NCBI GenBank assembly: GCA_028274465.1
Contig: CM051455.1
Location: 95,116,365-95,180,364 of the forward strand
Direction of reading: 5' to 3'
Length of the DNA stretch: 64,000 nucleotides
Origin: Plantago ovata
Taxonomy: Eukaryota > Streptophyta > Magnoliopsida > Lamiales > Plantaginaceae
The position numbers were made by a program, and so were the translations under genes. The notes under the pieces were generated by a model. It saw only the letters and a program-made list of their open reading frames with translations. It was not told where the DNA came from and did not search any database. Below, in pieces: positions 22,409 to 33,895 of this stretch. Numbering within the stretch: the first letter of the stretch is position 1; the number at the start of each line of letters is the position of its first letter.

Positions 22409-23914
22409 TTCTTGAATATGTTAATGGACATGAAATATGGGAAATTAACTTGTTTGCTCTTGATTGTGCAGACTTCAGCCACGGAGACAAACGATGCAAT
22501 CTGGCACTTTGATAGTGGTTGTGGAAAGCACATGACGGGCAACAAGAATAACCTTATAAACTATAGACGGTGGTCTAAAGGTCCAACAATAAGGTTTGCT
22601 GGTGGAGGCCTGTTCTACAAAAGGCTATGGTGACGTGAAGTTAGGATGCATAACCATTACTGGAGTTCTTTATGTCAAAAATCTTAAGTTTAACCTTTTC
22701 AGCATGAGTCAGTTTGCTGACAAAGGATACTTCATCAAAATCAAAAGTGATGAATGTAAACTTATAGATTTTGAGACTAAAAAGGTAATTATGATTGCAA
22801 GAAGATCAGGAGGCTTGTACACCGTAGATTGGTCTTCAGCAATCGTTGAAAAATGCCTTGTCTCAGATCACGATTGCCTTGCTGAAAAAGCATGGTTATG
22901 GCATAAACGAACAAGTCATCTAAACTTCAAGACGCTGAATAAGCTGTCTAAAAAGGCACTTGTAGTTGGATTACCTAAGGTTACTTTTAAGAAGGATGGT
23001 GTTTGCAATGCATGTCAGCAAGGAAAGCAAACCAAATCTTCTTTCAAGAACAAGGAAGTACCGTCAACTACAAAACCTTTACAACTCTTGCACATGGACT
23101 TGTTTGAATCGTCTTTAACAGCTATGCTGATAAGAAGTATGGTCTGGTCGTGGTGGATGACTATTCAAGATTCACTTGGGTAGTATTCATCAACCAAAAA
23201 TCTGAAACTAGGACTGAAATACCTAACTTGCTGAATAAGCTTGAAGTCATGAAAAATGACAAGGTAAAATTCATAAGGACAGACCATGGTACTGAGTTTG
23301 TAAACCAATACATAACTGAGTATTGCACCTCAAAAAGCATACACCATCAGTTATCCTCAGTAAGGACACCACAGCAAAACGGTGTTGCTGAACGGAAGAA
23401 TCATACCCTGAAAGAAGCCGCAAGAACAATGCTTGCTGACACTGAAATAAGTGAGGCTTACTGGGTTGAAGCGATTAATACCGCCTGTTACACTCAAAAC
23501 AGATGTTTGATTACTAAGTAATACAACAAAACTCCTTATGAATTGTTTGTTGGAAGACCTCCTAATATCACTCATCTAAGAGTATTTTGTTGCAAGTGTT
23601 TCGTTCTTAATAACGGTAGAGAATACCTAAGAACATTTCAACCAAAGGCAGACGAAGCGATATTTCTGGGTTACTTCTTGCATAGTAAAGCTTATAGAGT
23701 TTACAACAAAAAGGCACAAAAGATCGAAGAATCGGTGCATGTTGTATTCTATGAAAAGACACAAGGACTGCCTGCTGAAGAAGAAATATCAGAATGTATG
23801 AAAAAGTTAATCATACATGAGCAAAGAACTGAATCTAATGCTAGGCAAATCAAGTCAATTGAACTACATGATGATTCTGACAATGACTCTCCTCCCCAAG
23901 TCATGACAAGATAA
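22409..23914 (+). pseudogene. pol: Sirevirus I protease copy 2 and integrase, broken
   Basis: It starts inside the protease (second copy of the DSGCGKHMTG motif), then the pre-integrase HHCC domain (LWHKRTSHLN ... CNACQQGKQ), then the integrase core. Core residues are the D of LLHMDLF, the D of FIRTDHGTEF and the E of QNGVAERKNHT, so the DDE triad is recognisable. Damage: a frameshift near 23110-23150, a TAA at about 23520 and a TAA near 23912 ending the C-terminal domain frame. Confidence 0.8.
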
Positions 23915-25843
23915 ATATAGTTCATGACGAGGAATTTCCAGCAAAAGACGCAGTTGCTCCGAAAGTTGCTGAAACTACGCAACCTCCAGTGCCTGCTGAT
24001 GAACTACCACAATCAAGCAATGCTGAACAAGCAGTTGCTGATGAACCAATCTCAGCAGAGACACAAAATCCCAGTAGTACTGAACAAGTACATACTGAAG
24101 AGTCACATGCTGATGAGCAAACATATCCAGATCCAACAAGCAGAAAACCTGTTAATAAATGGATTAGAGATCATCCCTCTACGGATATGATTGGTGATAT
24201 TAATAAACGCCAAGTGACTAGATCCAAAGCATCTACTACTCATGGACTTGCTGAAGAAGCAACTGTTGTAGAAGTAGAATCATTGTTCTCTTGCTTTGTT
24301 TCAGAAATTGAACCTAAAACCATAGAAGAAGCTTTAAAGCATTCTGAATGGATAAAGGCAATGCAAGAAGAACTGGATCAATTCGAAAGGAACAAAGTCT
24401 GGAAACTTGTACCACTTGCTGAAGGCAAGAAAGCTATTGGTACAAAGTGGGTGTTCAGAAACAAGCTGAGTGAGTCTGGTGAAGTAACATGAAATAAAGC
24501 ACGTTTAGTTGCTCAAGGTTACTGTCAGACTGAAGGATTGGACTATGATGAGTCTTATGCACCAATTGCAAGATTGGATGCAATTAGGCTTTTCTTGGCC
24601 TTTGCTGCTCACAATGACTTCATTGTTTACCAAATGGATGTTAAAAGTGCATTCTTGAATGGTGGACTTGCTGAAGAAGTCTACTTAGAACAACCCCCTG
24701 GCTTTGAACTTCCCTCAGAAATCAAGATGGTATACAAGCTTTAGAAAGCTGTATATGGTCTAAAGCAAGCACCAAGAGCATGGTATGATACCTTGGCTAA
24801 GTTCTTGCTGGAGAATGGTTTCAAGAAAGGTGAAGTTGACAAAACCTTATTTACCATGAACCATGATGCTAAAATACTCTTAGTTCAAATTTATGTGGAT
24901 GACATAATTTTGGATCTAAGGACAAGCAACTTTGTGATGATTTTGCCAAACTCATGACAAACAAGTTTGAAATGAGTATGATGGGAAAATTGAATTATTT
25001 CCTAGGATTGCAAGTCAAGCAACTCAAAGATGGAATATTCATAAATCAGGCAAAGTATGCGAAAGAAATGCTCATAAAGTTTAGTATCAAAGAGGAAGAG
25101 AAACCTGAAAAGATCCCTATGAGTGTTGGTACCAAATTGGGCTATACTAAAGAGGATAAAAGTGTTGAAGAACACAAGTATAGGAAGCTCATTGGTTCCT
25201 TGTTGTATTTAACACCAAGTAGACCTGACATTCAGTACGTTGTTTGTGTGTGTGCAAGATTCAAATCTGATCCAAGAGAATCACACTACAAAAAGGCAAT
25301 CAAGATACTGAAATATGTCAAAGGTACAGTCAATGTTGGATTATGGTATCCTAAAGATTCTGGACTGGAATTAATTGGTTATTCTGATGCTGATCATGGA
25401 GGATCAACTCTTGATAGAAAAAAAGTACCTCTGGAACTTGTCAGTTTTTGGGTACTAGATTAATATCATGGTTCAACAAAAAGCAAACCTGTGTTGCCAA
25501 TTCATCCACTGAATCTGAATACATTGCAGCTGGTTGTTGCACAGCTCAAATCCTATGGATTCAGCAACAATTAAGAGATTATGGTATTTCTGCAAAGAAA
25601 ACACCAATCTTTTGTGATAACATAAGTGCTATTGATATCACGCAAAATCCTAAGTTTCACTCTAGGACTAAGCACATTGATATTAGACATCATTTGATTA
25701 GAGATCATGTGGAAAAAGGAGATATTGAGATTGTGAAAGTAGGTACTCAAGATCAACTTGCTGACATCTTTACCAAGCCCCTACCAGATAATAGGTTCGC
25801 AATGCTATGGTACAACCTTGGATTGATTGAACTACCTCAATAA
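23915..25843 (+). pseudogene. pol: Sirevirus I reverse transcriptase-RNase H, broken
   Basis: The RT carries [39 protein letters not shown] and YGLKQAPRAWY, and the catalytic box reads IYVDDIIL (about 24890-24910). RNase H shows SDADHGG, NSSTESEYIAA and FCDNISAI. The end ...ADIFTKPLPDNRF is the normal copia pol terminus. Breaks: TGA at about 24490, TAG at about 24742, frameshifts near 24910 and 25440. Pol therefore cannot be made in one piece. Confidence 0.85.
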
Positions 25844-25863
25844 AGGATATATTTGGCAGAATG

Positions 25864-26218
25864 CTGAAACAGGTATTCAACAAGCCAAATTATTCTTACT
25901 TAAAAGCTTCGTCCACTAATTTCTTCCAAAAAATGATAGGTCACTACATGATTGCCGAAACAGGCATTCAACAAGTAATACCTTCAAAACGGGTATTTGT
26001 TAGGAAACTTGATCACTTGCTGAGACAGGCACTCAGTAAGAGAAAAACCTTAAGGATTGCTGAAACGGGCATTCAGACAATCAAAGATACTGAAACAGGT
26101 ATTCAAGTATCATGGGAATATTCTGAGACGGGAACTCAGAAAAAGAACAAAACTCATTTCTCAGATTTTACCAAAGGATATCTCAAGTACAAAGGAATTT
26201 ACTGACACGGGAAATCAG
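25864..26218 (+). repeat. Array of eight 17-bp mini-palindromes after pol
   Basis: The consensus is CTGARACRGGNANTCAG. Copies are at 25864, 25955, 25985 (degenerate), 26020, 26060, 26090, 26123 and 26202. The 5-bp arms pair as CTGAA/TTCAG or CTGAG/CTCAG, so the inner pair changes together. Spacing is irregular (30-90 bp). The region has an apparent open frame (25861-26205) that is probably a by-product. It lies between the pol stop and the internal TATA box. Confidence 0.75.
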
Positions 26219-26248
26219 AAATATCAAACTTAAGAAAATATGAGATAT

Positions 26249-26268
26249 CTAAGTAAGGGGGAACTTTC
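26249..26268 (+). other. Internal PPT-like motif of Sirevirus I
   Basis: TAAGGGGGAACTTTCAGC resembles the terminal PPT and also a CAGGGGGAACTTAATCG word in the LTRs. It sits between pol and the third ORF, where a second plus-strand priming site would be placed. Confidence 0.4.
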
Positions 26269-26819
26269 AGCAAGTATCTAGGCTATTTATGCAAACTCGC
26301 TGAAAAGATTCTTGTCTATTTCATCAAGCAATCTAGTCCCATAAAACTCGGTAAAATTAATTTGTGACGTTAATCGGGCACAGATAAACTCGTAATAATC
26401 ATGACATGAAATACAATCGTGGCCATTGATTAAAAGAAGTTATTGATCTAACTGTTAACAAAACAAAGAGAGAGAGTGCTCTGACGGTTTGAGTTAGTGG
26501 GCCACTACGCATTCAATGCAAAGGCTCCACTAACGCCTTTGTTTCTCTGTTTTACCCTTTCTGAGAACTCAAATCGATTGAGTTTCTCACACATCAGAGA
26601 CACTATATAAAGAAGGAGTTAGAGAAATGACAAAATTCTTTAACTCACATTTCCTTTCTCTGCAAATTTTAGCCTGAATCTACTGTACCTCGAGTCAAAA
26701 AGCAAACTATCTTTTTCGTACACATTCTCTTCTCTATAAAAGAAATAGCACCAAAGAGACAGTCCTCTAAGACCTCCAAGTCGTCTAAGGTTGACAGTGC
26801 TGAGAAACGCACTGCTCCG
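26269..26819 (+). promoter_or_regulatory. Internal promoter-like region upstream of third ORF
   Basis: CTATATAAAG at about 26601-26610 is a good TATA box. It is preceded by about 150 bp of mixed sequence and followed by a CT-rich leader (AACTCACATTTCCTTTCTCTGC), similar in style to a plant Pol II 5' UTR. The coding frame upstream of 26820 stays open back to about 26731 (KRQSSKTSKSSKVD) but has no ATG, so the native start may have mutated. An internal promoter is inferred from layout. Confidence 0.4.
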
Positions 26820-29120
26820 GTGACTACTCCGGTATCAAACAGAACGAAAGTTGTGTTGAAAAACGATAGAATCTCGGAAAAACCGATGCCTCCTTCATAT
26901 CTTGACACTGCAAAGTGTGAGATGATGATGCAATGGGGTGGATTTGAAAAAGAGAAGTATATTCGATACTTCTATGAACAAGAACTTGATGGTGATAATG
27001 AAGAGGCGCTTGAATTTATCAAGCAGCAAGGCCTCATGAATTTTATAACTGCTCACACTAAGCAAGTGAGTATGTTGGACACAATGGAGTTCTACAATAA
27101 TGCAGAAATCCAGTCCCTAACTGATAGTAAAGGAGTCACTGAAAAAGTGATCTTTACTACAGTTCAGAACACGCAAATCGTCCTGAAATGGACTGATTTA
27201 GCGGAAATCTTTCAGATTCCAACCACTGGAACTGAAGATGACGTCACTGCCACTGATGAAGAAATTGAAGCCTTCTACAGTGACGTTAGAAATGAGAAAA
27301 TGAAGAAAGGAGAGATTGCTCCCGTGACTTGGACAAAGCACGTTAAGAGGAAGCATCTCTGTCATTCACTTGGTCTAGTAGCTCTGCTACTGATTAAAGT
27401 TTTGGACTCCCAAGTTGGAGGAATAGACCAAGTAGGCCTGAGAAGGTGGCCGCTGCTGATGTATATCCATGAAAATAAAACGGAACTTAACTGAGCTAAG
27501 TACATTTTCAACAGGCTTGTTGATTGTGTCACTAAGTTCAAGGTTAAGGTGGAAGACAACAAGGTCTCACCTTCCTTTCCAGTTATGTATGGAGTAAAGA
27601 TATGCTATATCCTTGAACATTTCAGGATTCAGCTGAGAAACCCATTGCCAATCAAGAAATCTGTATGCAATGTGGGAAGATCCTTCTGCAAGCAGAATGT
27701 ACCTAAGATTGCTAGCAAGAAACTTGAAAAATCTAAGAAGACAACAGCTGCAGATGTTGTCAGCACAAGGCAGCAAGAAAGGTATACAACAGCTGCAAAT
27801 GTCACCACTCAGCAACTTAGAGATGAAACTGCTGTAGATGGTGGTGACAAAGATGAAACTGCTCTAGATGGTGAACATGCTGACACCACTACTCCTGTTG
27901 CTGAAAATGCAACTATTGACGCCTCTGCTGGGAAACTGAAGAAATCTAACAAGAAACGGAGGAAAGCTGATGATGACACTCAGACTACAGCGTCATCAGC
28001 AAACCCTGTCCCCAAGAGGAAAAGGACAAGTAACACAAGGAAGAAAACACTGGCTCACAAGTCAGTACCTATTGTCCATGACCTCTCAGACAATTCCCAG
28101 ACAATTGCTGAAACGCAAGTTCCAGTAGATGTTGACAAGGTAGTTACTGAAGCCTATGTCAGCAACATTGAAGTGTTTTCGGAAGCCTTCAATGATCGAC
28201 TCAATGTTGATCATTCTACTGAGAACAGATCACAAGGCAGTGGAAATGAAATTCCTGCCCAAGTCCCAGATATCTACATTGTAGATAATCTAGATGATCA
28301 AACTCTGGAACCAGCAAGTGATATTGCTGCTGATCTGAGAACTGCGGCACTTGCTGATGCTGCTGAAAAGATGGTTGCTGAACAAGCAATTCATAAAGTT
28401 GCTGAAACCACAATTGCTGAAGAACTAGTTGCTGAGACAACAATGGTTCAAGTTCCAGAAGTTGCTGAAGAAACTCAAGAAGCACTATTCAACAACGCAT
28501 CTCGTGATGCTGAGAATACTGACCCAAGTTCACCAAAGACATCAATTGACAAAGTCCAACTTGTACTGGAAGCTATAAGCCAACAAATGGAATTGGATAT
28601 TGAAGAATCATCCAACAAATCCGTTGAGGTCTTTATGACAAGCAGTGAGCTTAAACGTCAAGATGCTTCTGCTCAACTTGTCATTTCAGAGACAAGGGAG
28701 ATTGCTGAAACCGCGCAGCTTTCTCAAACAGAGCAAGCCAAGAAGTCTGCTGAAGAAACAATTCCAGAAACTGAAGAAACTGTTAATGCTGAAAGGACTG
28801 AGCCACAACCTGTCCTTCTTCAGCAGGTAGATAATTCAACCATCAGTAAAACTTCACTTTCTGAAACTTATTCTTTTGCTAATATTATGATATCTCTACA
28901 GACTTCTCAAGATGCAGGTCAGATGGTTGCTGAAGCCTCTGCACCAGAATCAACACTTCCTGCTCAGCAGGTAGTTAAAGTTTTTGGTAATAAAACTAAG
29001 TTTGACAGCTTAGTACTTGTGTCTAACTCATATTTATTTCAGGATGAACAAATGGAGGATGCTACTCATGCTCCTCAAGGAATGGAAATTGTACAACATG
29101 AGCTTGCTGAACCTCAGTAG
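26731..29120 (+). pseudogene. Sirevirus I third ORF, 5' half
   Basis: The frame opens by about 26731; the first good Met is at 26820. Residues such as MQWGGFEKEKYIRYF, LKWTDLAEIFQIPTTG, EEIEAFYSDV and KHLCHSLGLVALLL fit the plant transposon-protein-like domain (PF20167 type) also seen at 2571-3540. A TGA at about 27492 interrupts it, then YGVKICYIL continues. The rest (27720-29120) is basic, then Glu/Thr-rich and disordered, with repeated AETx and VAEE segments. A TAG at 29118-29120 ends it. No signal peptide or clear membrane helix is seen. In Sireviruses this ORF is called env-like; its function is unknown. Confidence 0.6.
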
Positions 29121-29138
29121 GCAATTCATCTTTCAGCT

Positions 29139-32090
29139 TTGAACTCTAAAGCAATTATCCAAACCTCTCCTGATCCAAATATTGTTCTTTTTCAGGCTCT
29201 AAAGGAGACCACTGAAGTTGTGCACATCACTGAAGATTCTCAAGTGAGTTCAGAAGAACTTTACCTGAACTTCAAGAGAACAACCTTGTCAAGAGTTGCT
29301 AAGTCTGTCTGCAACTGGCAAAGGTACAGAAGGATGGACTTTTCTGATCTCCATCTTCATCTATCAAATGAGAAAAAGAGATCTTCTCTGCTGAAGCTCG
29401 AGACGTTTGTCCACTCCATACTTCCTGAAGACATGTCATATTCTCAGCTAATGAGCTCGAATCTGATTGCTCAAGTCAGAGAGAATATGAAGGAAAAATT
29501 CAAGAGTGCCTCTCCAGCTAAACAAGCTGTGATGCTCAAGGGTTTATTTGTACCCGTGGTGGCTGATCCCCACAAAATCAATGAGGAAGAGGAAGTAACG
29601 AGTGTTGCTCTATACAAGCACCTTGAGCTAGTCATTTTGACTGATTATGATGAAGAGGAAGAAGATGAAAACATCCCTACTGATCCCAGTGATGATGAAG
29701 GAAAAGATTCAAAGGACAAAAAGGATGACGATGATGACAATCAAGGTCCAAGTCCTGATACTGGTGGACTGAAAATGACAGTTGCTGAAACTGAACCACA
29801 AGACAATCAGCAAGCTGAACATCCACAACCTCAGCATGAATCTCAACCTGCTCCTGCTGATGCTGAAAATCAAGCACCTGTACAAGGCGCTGATACTGAA
29901 GAAGAATATGCCAGAAAACGGGCTGCCTTGAAACATGGCAAAAGCCAACTTTCTGATGCCAGGGTCACTGATGCAAACCTTGATGATGAAGATGAAATGG
30001 ATGAAGATTACCAACGCGCTCTACAAAACAGTCTCATGATCCATGCAAGGCATACGCAGGATCTGGAAATTGGTCAATCTTCAAGAGTAAAACCAAAGGA
30101 AGTCCCCTCCCTTCCACTTACTACTGGCGAAACTCCAGTAATTGAGTCTCAAACGTTGCACTCAGCAACTACTCAATTCAAACTAACTACTGGCGAAACT
30201 CCAGTAATTGAGTCTCAAACGTTTCCCTCAGCAACTACTCAATTAAACCTAACTACTGGTGAAACTCCAGTTGTTGAGTCTGAAGTGTTGCCATCAGCAA
30301 CCACTCAACCAAAAGGAAATGAAGCTGCTGACTTAGGTTCCAAGGTTGCTGACCTTGATGAATCAGAGGATGAAGATGATCTATCAGCAAACGAGGATGA
30401 AAACTCCAAGAGAGACCCCAAAGTGGTTCAAATCCCTCCTCCTGATTATATAAATGATATAGATGATGATTTGAGAGGAGAATTGCTGATGAAAGATGAT
30501 CAGTTTGCTTCAGAATTGAAAGTTCATTCCTGGACCCCAAACCTAGTGCCGTTCCCACGAGTTGAGGAGTTTACTCCTAGAATTTTGGTACTGAAGAAAG
30601 TCCATGATGCCTGCAAAGCAGAAGATGAGGCATTGCTTGCTGAGAGCCCGCTTGACATTGGGAAAATATTGGCTACAGTGCTGAGACGCACTACTACTCT
30701 TACAATAGCTCAGAAAGACATCAGTCTTTATCACAAGAGCTATGAAGAAGATGTAGGTCAAGCACTCTGGCTAGCAATGACCGCTCTAGTAAAGGCTCAT
30801 ACTTTAATGGAAGATAAGGCCGCAACAGAGAAAAGACATGAGGAGAACATGGTGAGTATTAAAAATGAGTTGTCAAAAATGACTTCTGATCAGCAACAAA
30901 TCATCATGAAATACAACAGTCTAAGTACTCTTGCTGAAAACTGCAATGAGTTCTACTCTCTGCACATCACTCCGATGTTGCAATCCATGTCTAAGGGGGA
31001 AAAGAGAAATACAAGAAAAAGAACCCAAACCCCTCCTACTGTTGATGAGCCACTGCCCATAGAACCTCTTGCTGAAAGAGAGCAAAGTTCTAAAAGACAA
31101 GCAGAATCTGAGTTAAATTCAGCAAGTCCCCAAAAAGAGAAAAACTGCTGCTGAAACTCAAGATTTTTGCCACACTGAAAGTCATCAAGATCTGAATGAA
31201 GATGATGATGATGATGACAATCAGACAATAGCTCAAGCCATAAGAGCTAGACGAATTACAGCCTTAACTCCGTCTGGCCATTCAAAGCATTTCTCTTCTG
31301 ACTCAAGATCTTCAGCAAGAGATCAAGACAATGCAAAGTCAAGAAGAAGAAGGCAAAGATAGGAAGAAAAGAGGCTGGCCAGCATTGCTATTGGCTCCGG
31401 CATCGAGTATACAAAGACCAACAATGATGAAACCACTCAGAACGTGATCAGAAACGTTCATGGTTGCTGGATCTTAAAGCTGGAAGACTTGCTGGTGAAT
31501 GAGTTCTTTCCTACAGCCATTTTGAACCAAATGTTCACATGGATTGAACTCAAGGTAAAAAGGAAACAAACGGATGAGTCCCTTCCAAGAAATATTGCTG
31601 GGAGATGGTTGAATCTTGAAGTCTCAGTAAGAGGAACTGCAATTGGTAAGTCTATAACACAAGAACCAGATTTGAGAAAACCTGTTGGCTTTGCTTATTA
31701 CTCTGACCCAGTAACCAAGAAAACAAAGAAGAGACTTGGATTGATTCCTTATGAGTAATTCTATCTCACTGTTAAGGATCAAGAAGAAGATCTTCTCTGG
31801 CTAAGAAAGATTCATCCTAAAAACATTTCAGATACACAGCTTCTCCATGCCAGCAATTGGGGCATGCATTTGTGGGTAACTCATTACATGGAAATGAATG
31901 CTGAAAAGCATCATCATACTGCCTGCAAAAATGCAAGGATTCTTCAATTACAAGTCCGTAGGCTACTTGAGAACTACGAAAAGGACTGTGTTGAATTCAC
32001 TACACTTGCTGAGAAGATGTAAGAGAGATTTTGAGAAAATCCTCTGGAAGAGCTTAACTCTCAGTAATAGTTCTGCTAAAGTTTTTATTT
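29139..32090 (+). pseudogene. Sirevirus I third ORF, 3' half
   Basis: It is in the same frame style as the preceding half: 671 codons to TGA at 31152-31154, then related sequence in other frames to about 32090. Features: folded-looking N-terminal part (residues 30-160), an acidic run (KKDDDDDNQG), three tandem 22-residue repeats starting LTTGETPV (30117-30314), a probable helical/coiled-coil stretch (residues 520-610) and a Lys/Arg tail. Downstream 31380-32030 encodes LASIAIGSGIEYT, HGCWILKLEDLLVNEFF and a coiled-coil end, interrupted by stops at about 31362 and 31756. Purpose unknown. Confidence 0.55.
30117..30314 (+). repeat. Three 66-bp tandem repeats in third ORF
   Basis: Each unit encodes 22 residues beginning LTTGETPV and ending SATTQ plus two residues. 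Units 1 and 2 are almost identical, unit 3 has diverged, so units 1/2 are a recent in-frame duplication. Confidence 0.9.
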
Positions 32091-32305
32091 GTTGATTTTG
32101 TAGTTATCTCTGCTCTTTCCTATAAACTTACTGAAAGATATCTATCAGCAATAAAGCTTTTTGACTCTTATTGGTTTTTGATTATGCAAATTAGTTATAC
32201 ATACTGTTTAATTATTCAAGTATGCTTGCATTAATCAACTGATTTATTCAACATCAGAAACCTCTAAAAGGGTAACAATTAATTTAGCCATGGATTGCTA
32301 ACATC

Positions 32306-32320
32306 AAAAAGGGGGAAATT
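32306..32320 (+). other. PPT of Sirevirus I
   Basis: AAAAAGGGGGAAATT directly precedes the TG of LTR C. It is the expected plus-strand primer. Confidence 0.9.
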
Positions 32321-33895
32321 TGTTAGGAAACTTGAAATTTTGATGAGCAATTAAGCATGCTAAATTAAGGAAAGTCCAGTAACTAGTACTCTTAAGGTCC
32401 ATAGGAATTTAGAATTTTAAGGACATTGTAAAAGAGGAACGTTTGCTGAAGACTTAGAATAGGTGCTAGATAGGTTGGTTTTACCGCTTATGATGTATCT
32501 TGTTTTCTGAAAAGAAATACAACCTATTGAAGCATTTGCTGATGATGTACTTTGTTTTTACAAACAAACTATTGAAGCATTTAGAACCGCTCAGAAACTT
32601 GAAGATTTCGAAGACTGAAGACTAGAAGATTTCTGAAGACTGGTATCTACAAAGGCACATGTTGCTCAGAAAGTGGAAACTTCAGCAACAGCTTGCATAA
32701 GTGAAAATCTATACGACAGAGTAGGTTATGCTTGCTGAAACTGAGACTGACCACTTGCTGATGGAACATATGTGACCTCTTGCTGAAAGTACTTGTATTT
32801 GCGCTCCAATGTTACTGTTTGAATTTTATTCAACAGAGCATTAAATGCAAAGCTTGCACGCGAAGGACATGAAGACTAGAAGACAAACAAGGACGCTGCT
32901 GAAAGTACAAAAGCAAGATTGTGACATTTTAAGGAACAAAAGCCTTAGAATTTTAAATTCAAACGGCTCCTTATTTCACTATAAATAGAGGTCATCCGGC
33001 AAAGAGTTGAAGTGTGTCAACAACGTGATCATACTCTCACTTGTGCTTAAACTCACATACCCTTCAATACTCCTACTTCCATTGATCCATTCCAAGGTTT
33101 AAAGCTTGAAAAAGCTACTTGTGAAGAAGTAGAACTTACACGACTAAGAAATTAGTTAAGTGTTCTTTCTTTCTTTCGAACAAGAACAAGTCTTGACACC
33201 AGAAACAATCAAACTTGTTTACTGCAAAGTATTCAAAGTTTTGTTTCTTAGATTACTTGTTGTAACTGAATAAGTTATAATTAAGTTATCTCATCCCAAA
33301 CCTCTCTAACTGAAAATACACCCTTTCATGCGTGATATTCAAGGGGAACTTAATCGAGCATAGTTTTGCTGATTAAAAGTACCAAGTTTGGTGGAGAACA
33401 AGGTTACGTTCTCTAGTTAGGTTGGAGACGAAGAAAGTGTGCTTTGTTTCTGTTTGGATCGCTCTAGATAGGTGTTGTAAGGAACCTCAAACTTATCTTA
33501 GTGGATTCAGTTCTAGAAAGGACAAAGTGGATTAGTTGAGAGATTACGCCACTCTCAGATACCACTATAAAAGTGTTTGTGTGATTTACTTACTGTACTT
33601 GGTATTCAGCAAATCATATCTATCTGTACACAGTCACTCACATCACTTGCTGAAACCTTCATTTACTGAAAGAGCACTTATTGTATCAAAGACTTCCGCT
33701 CTCTGATTTTAAGTATCAGCAAACCTAGTTACTGTGAAGTAACTTGCGCTTGCTGAGAAAGTTAAGTATCAGCAAACTCATTACTGTAAAGTAATAAGCA
33801 CTTGCTGAGAAAGTTTTTAAACGACGAAAGTTTGAAAAGACTATTCACCCCCCCCCCCCCCTCTAGTCTTTTCTTGTTGTTTAAAGGGACCAACA
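32321..33895 (+). repeat. LTR copy C of Sirevirus I (3' LTR)
   Basis: This is 1,575 bp from TGTTAGGAAAC to CCAACA, followed by the AAGAA duplication. It has a TATA box near 32980 and a C-run at 33848-33861. Its first 1,100 bp match copy A without net length change. Confidence 0.9.

Larger units (their letters stand above)
13513..33895 (+). mobile_element. Sirevirus I: Ty1/copia element with third ORF, rearranged 5' end
   Basis: The outer ends are TGTTCGG (13513) and CCAACA (33895), flanked by a perfect AAGAA duplication at 13508-13512 and 33896-33900. Contents in order: truncated LTR copy A, complete LTR copy B, Met-tRNA-type primer site, gag, protease, 3.3 kb of foreign DNA with a gap, integrase, RT and RNase H, a palindrome array, an internal TATA box, a long third ORF, a PPT and LTR C. 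Pol then third ORF in the same strand, and repeated GGGGGAA purine motifs, point to the Sirevirus lineage. The span is 20.4 kb, or about 17 kb without the foreign segment. All long ORFs carry stops or frameshifts, so it is not autonomous. Confidence 0.85.

Noticed and set aside
25864-26218. CRISPR-like repeat array
   Set aside because: Repeats are short, irregularly spaced and in a eukaryotic retroelement. Spacers are not uniform.
33848-33861. C-runs here and at 16216-16227, 8801-8818 and 45290-45300 as telomere-like or structural signals
   Set aside because: Simple homopolymers of variable length, prone to slippage and sequencing error.
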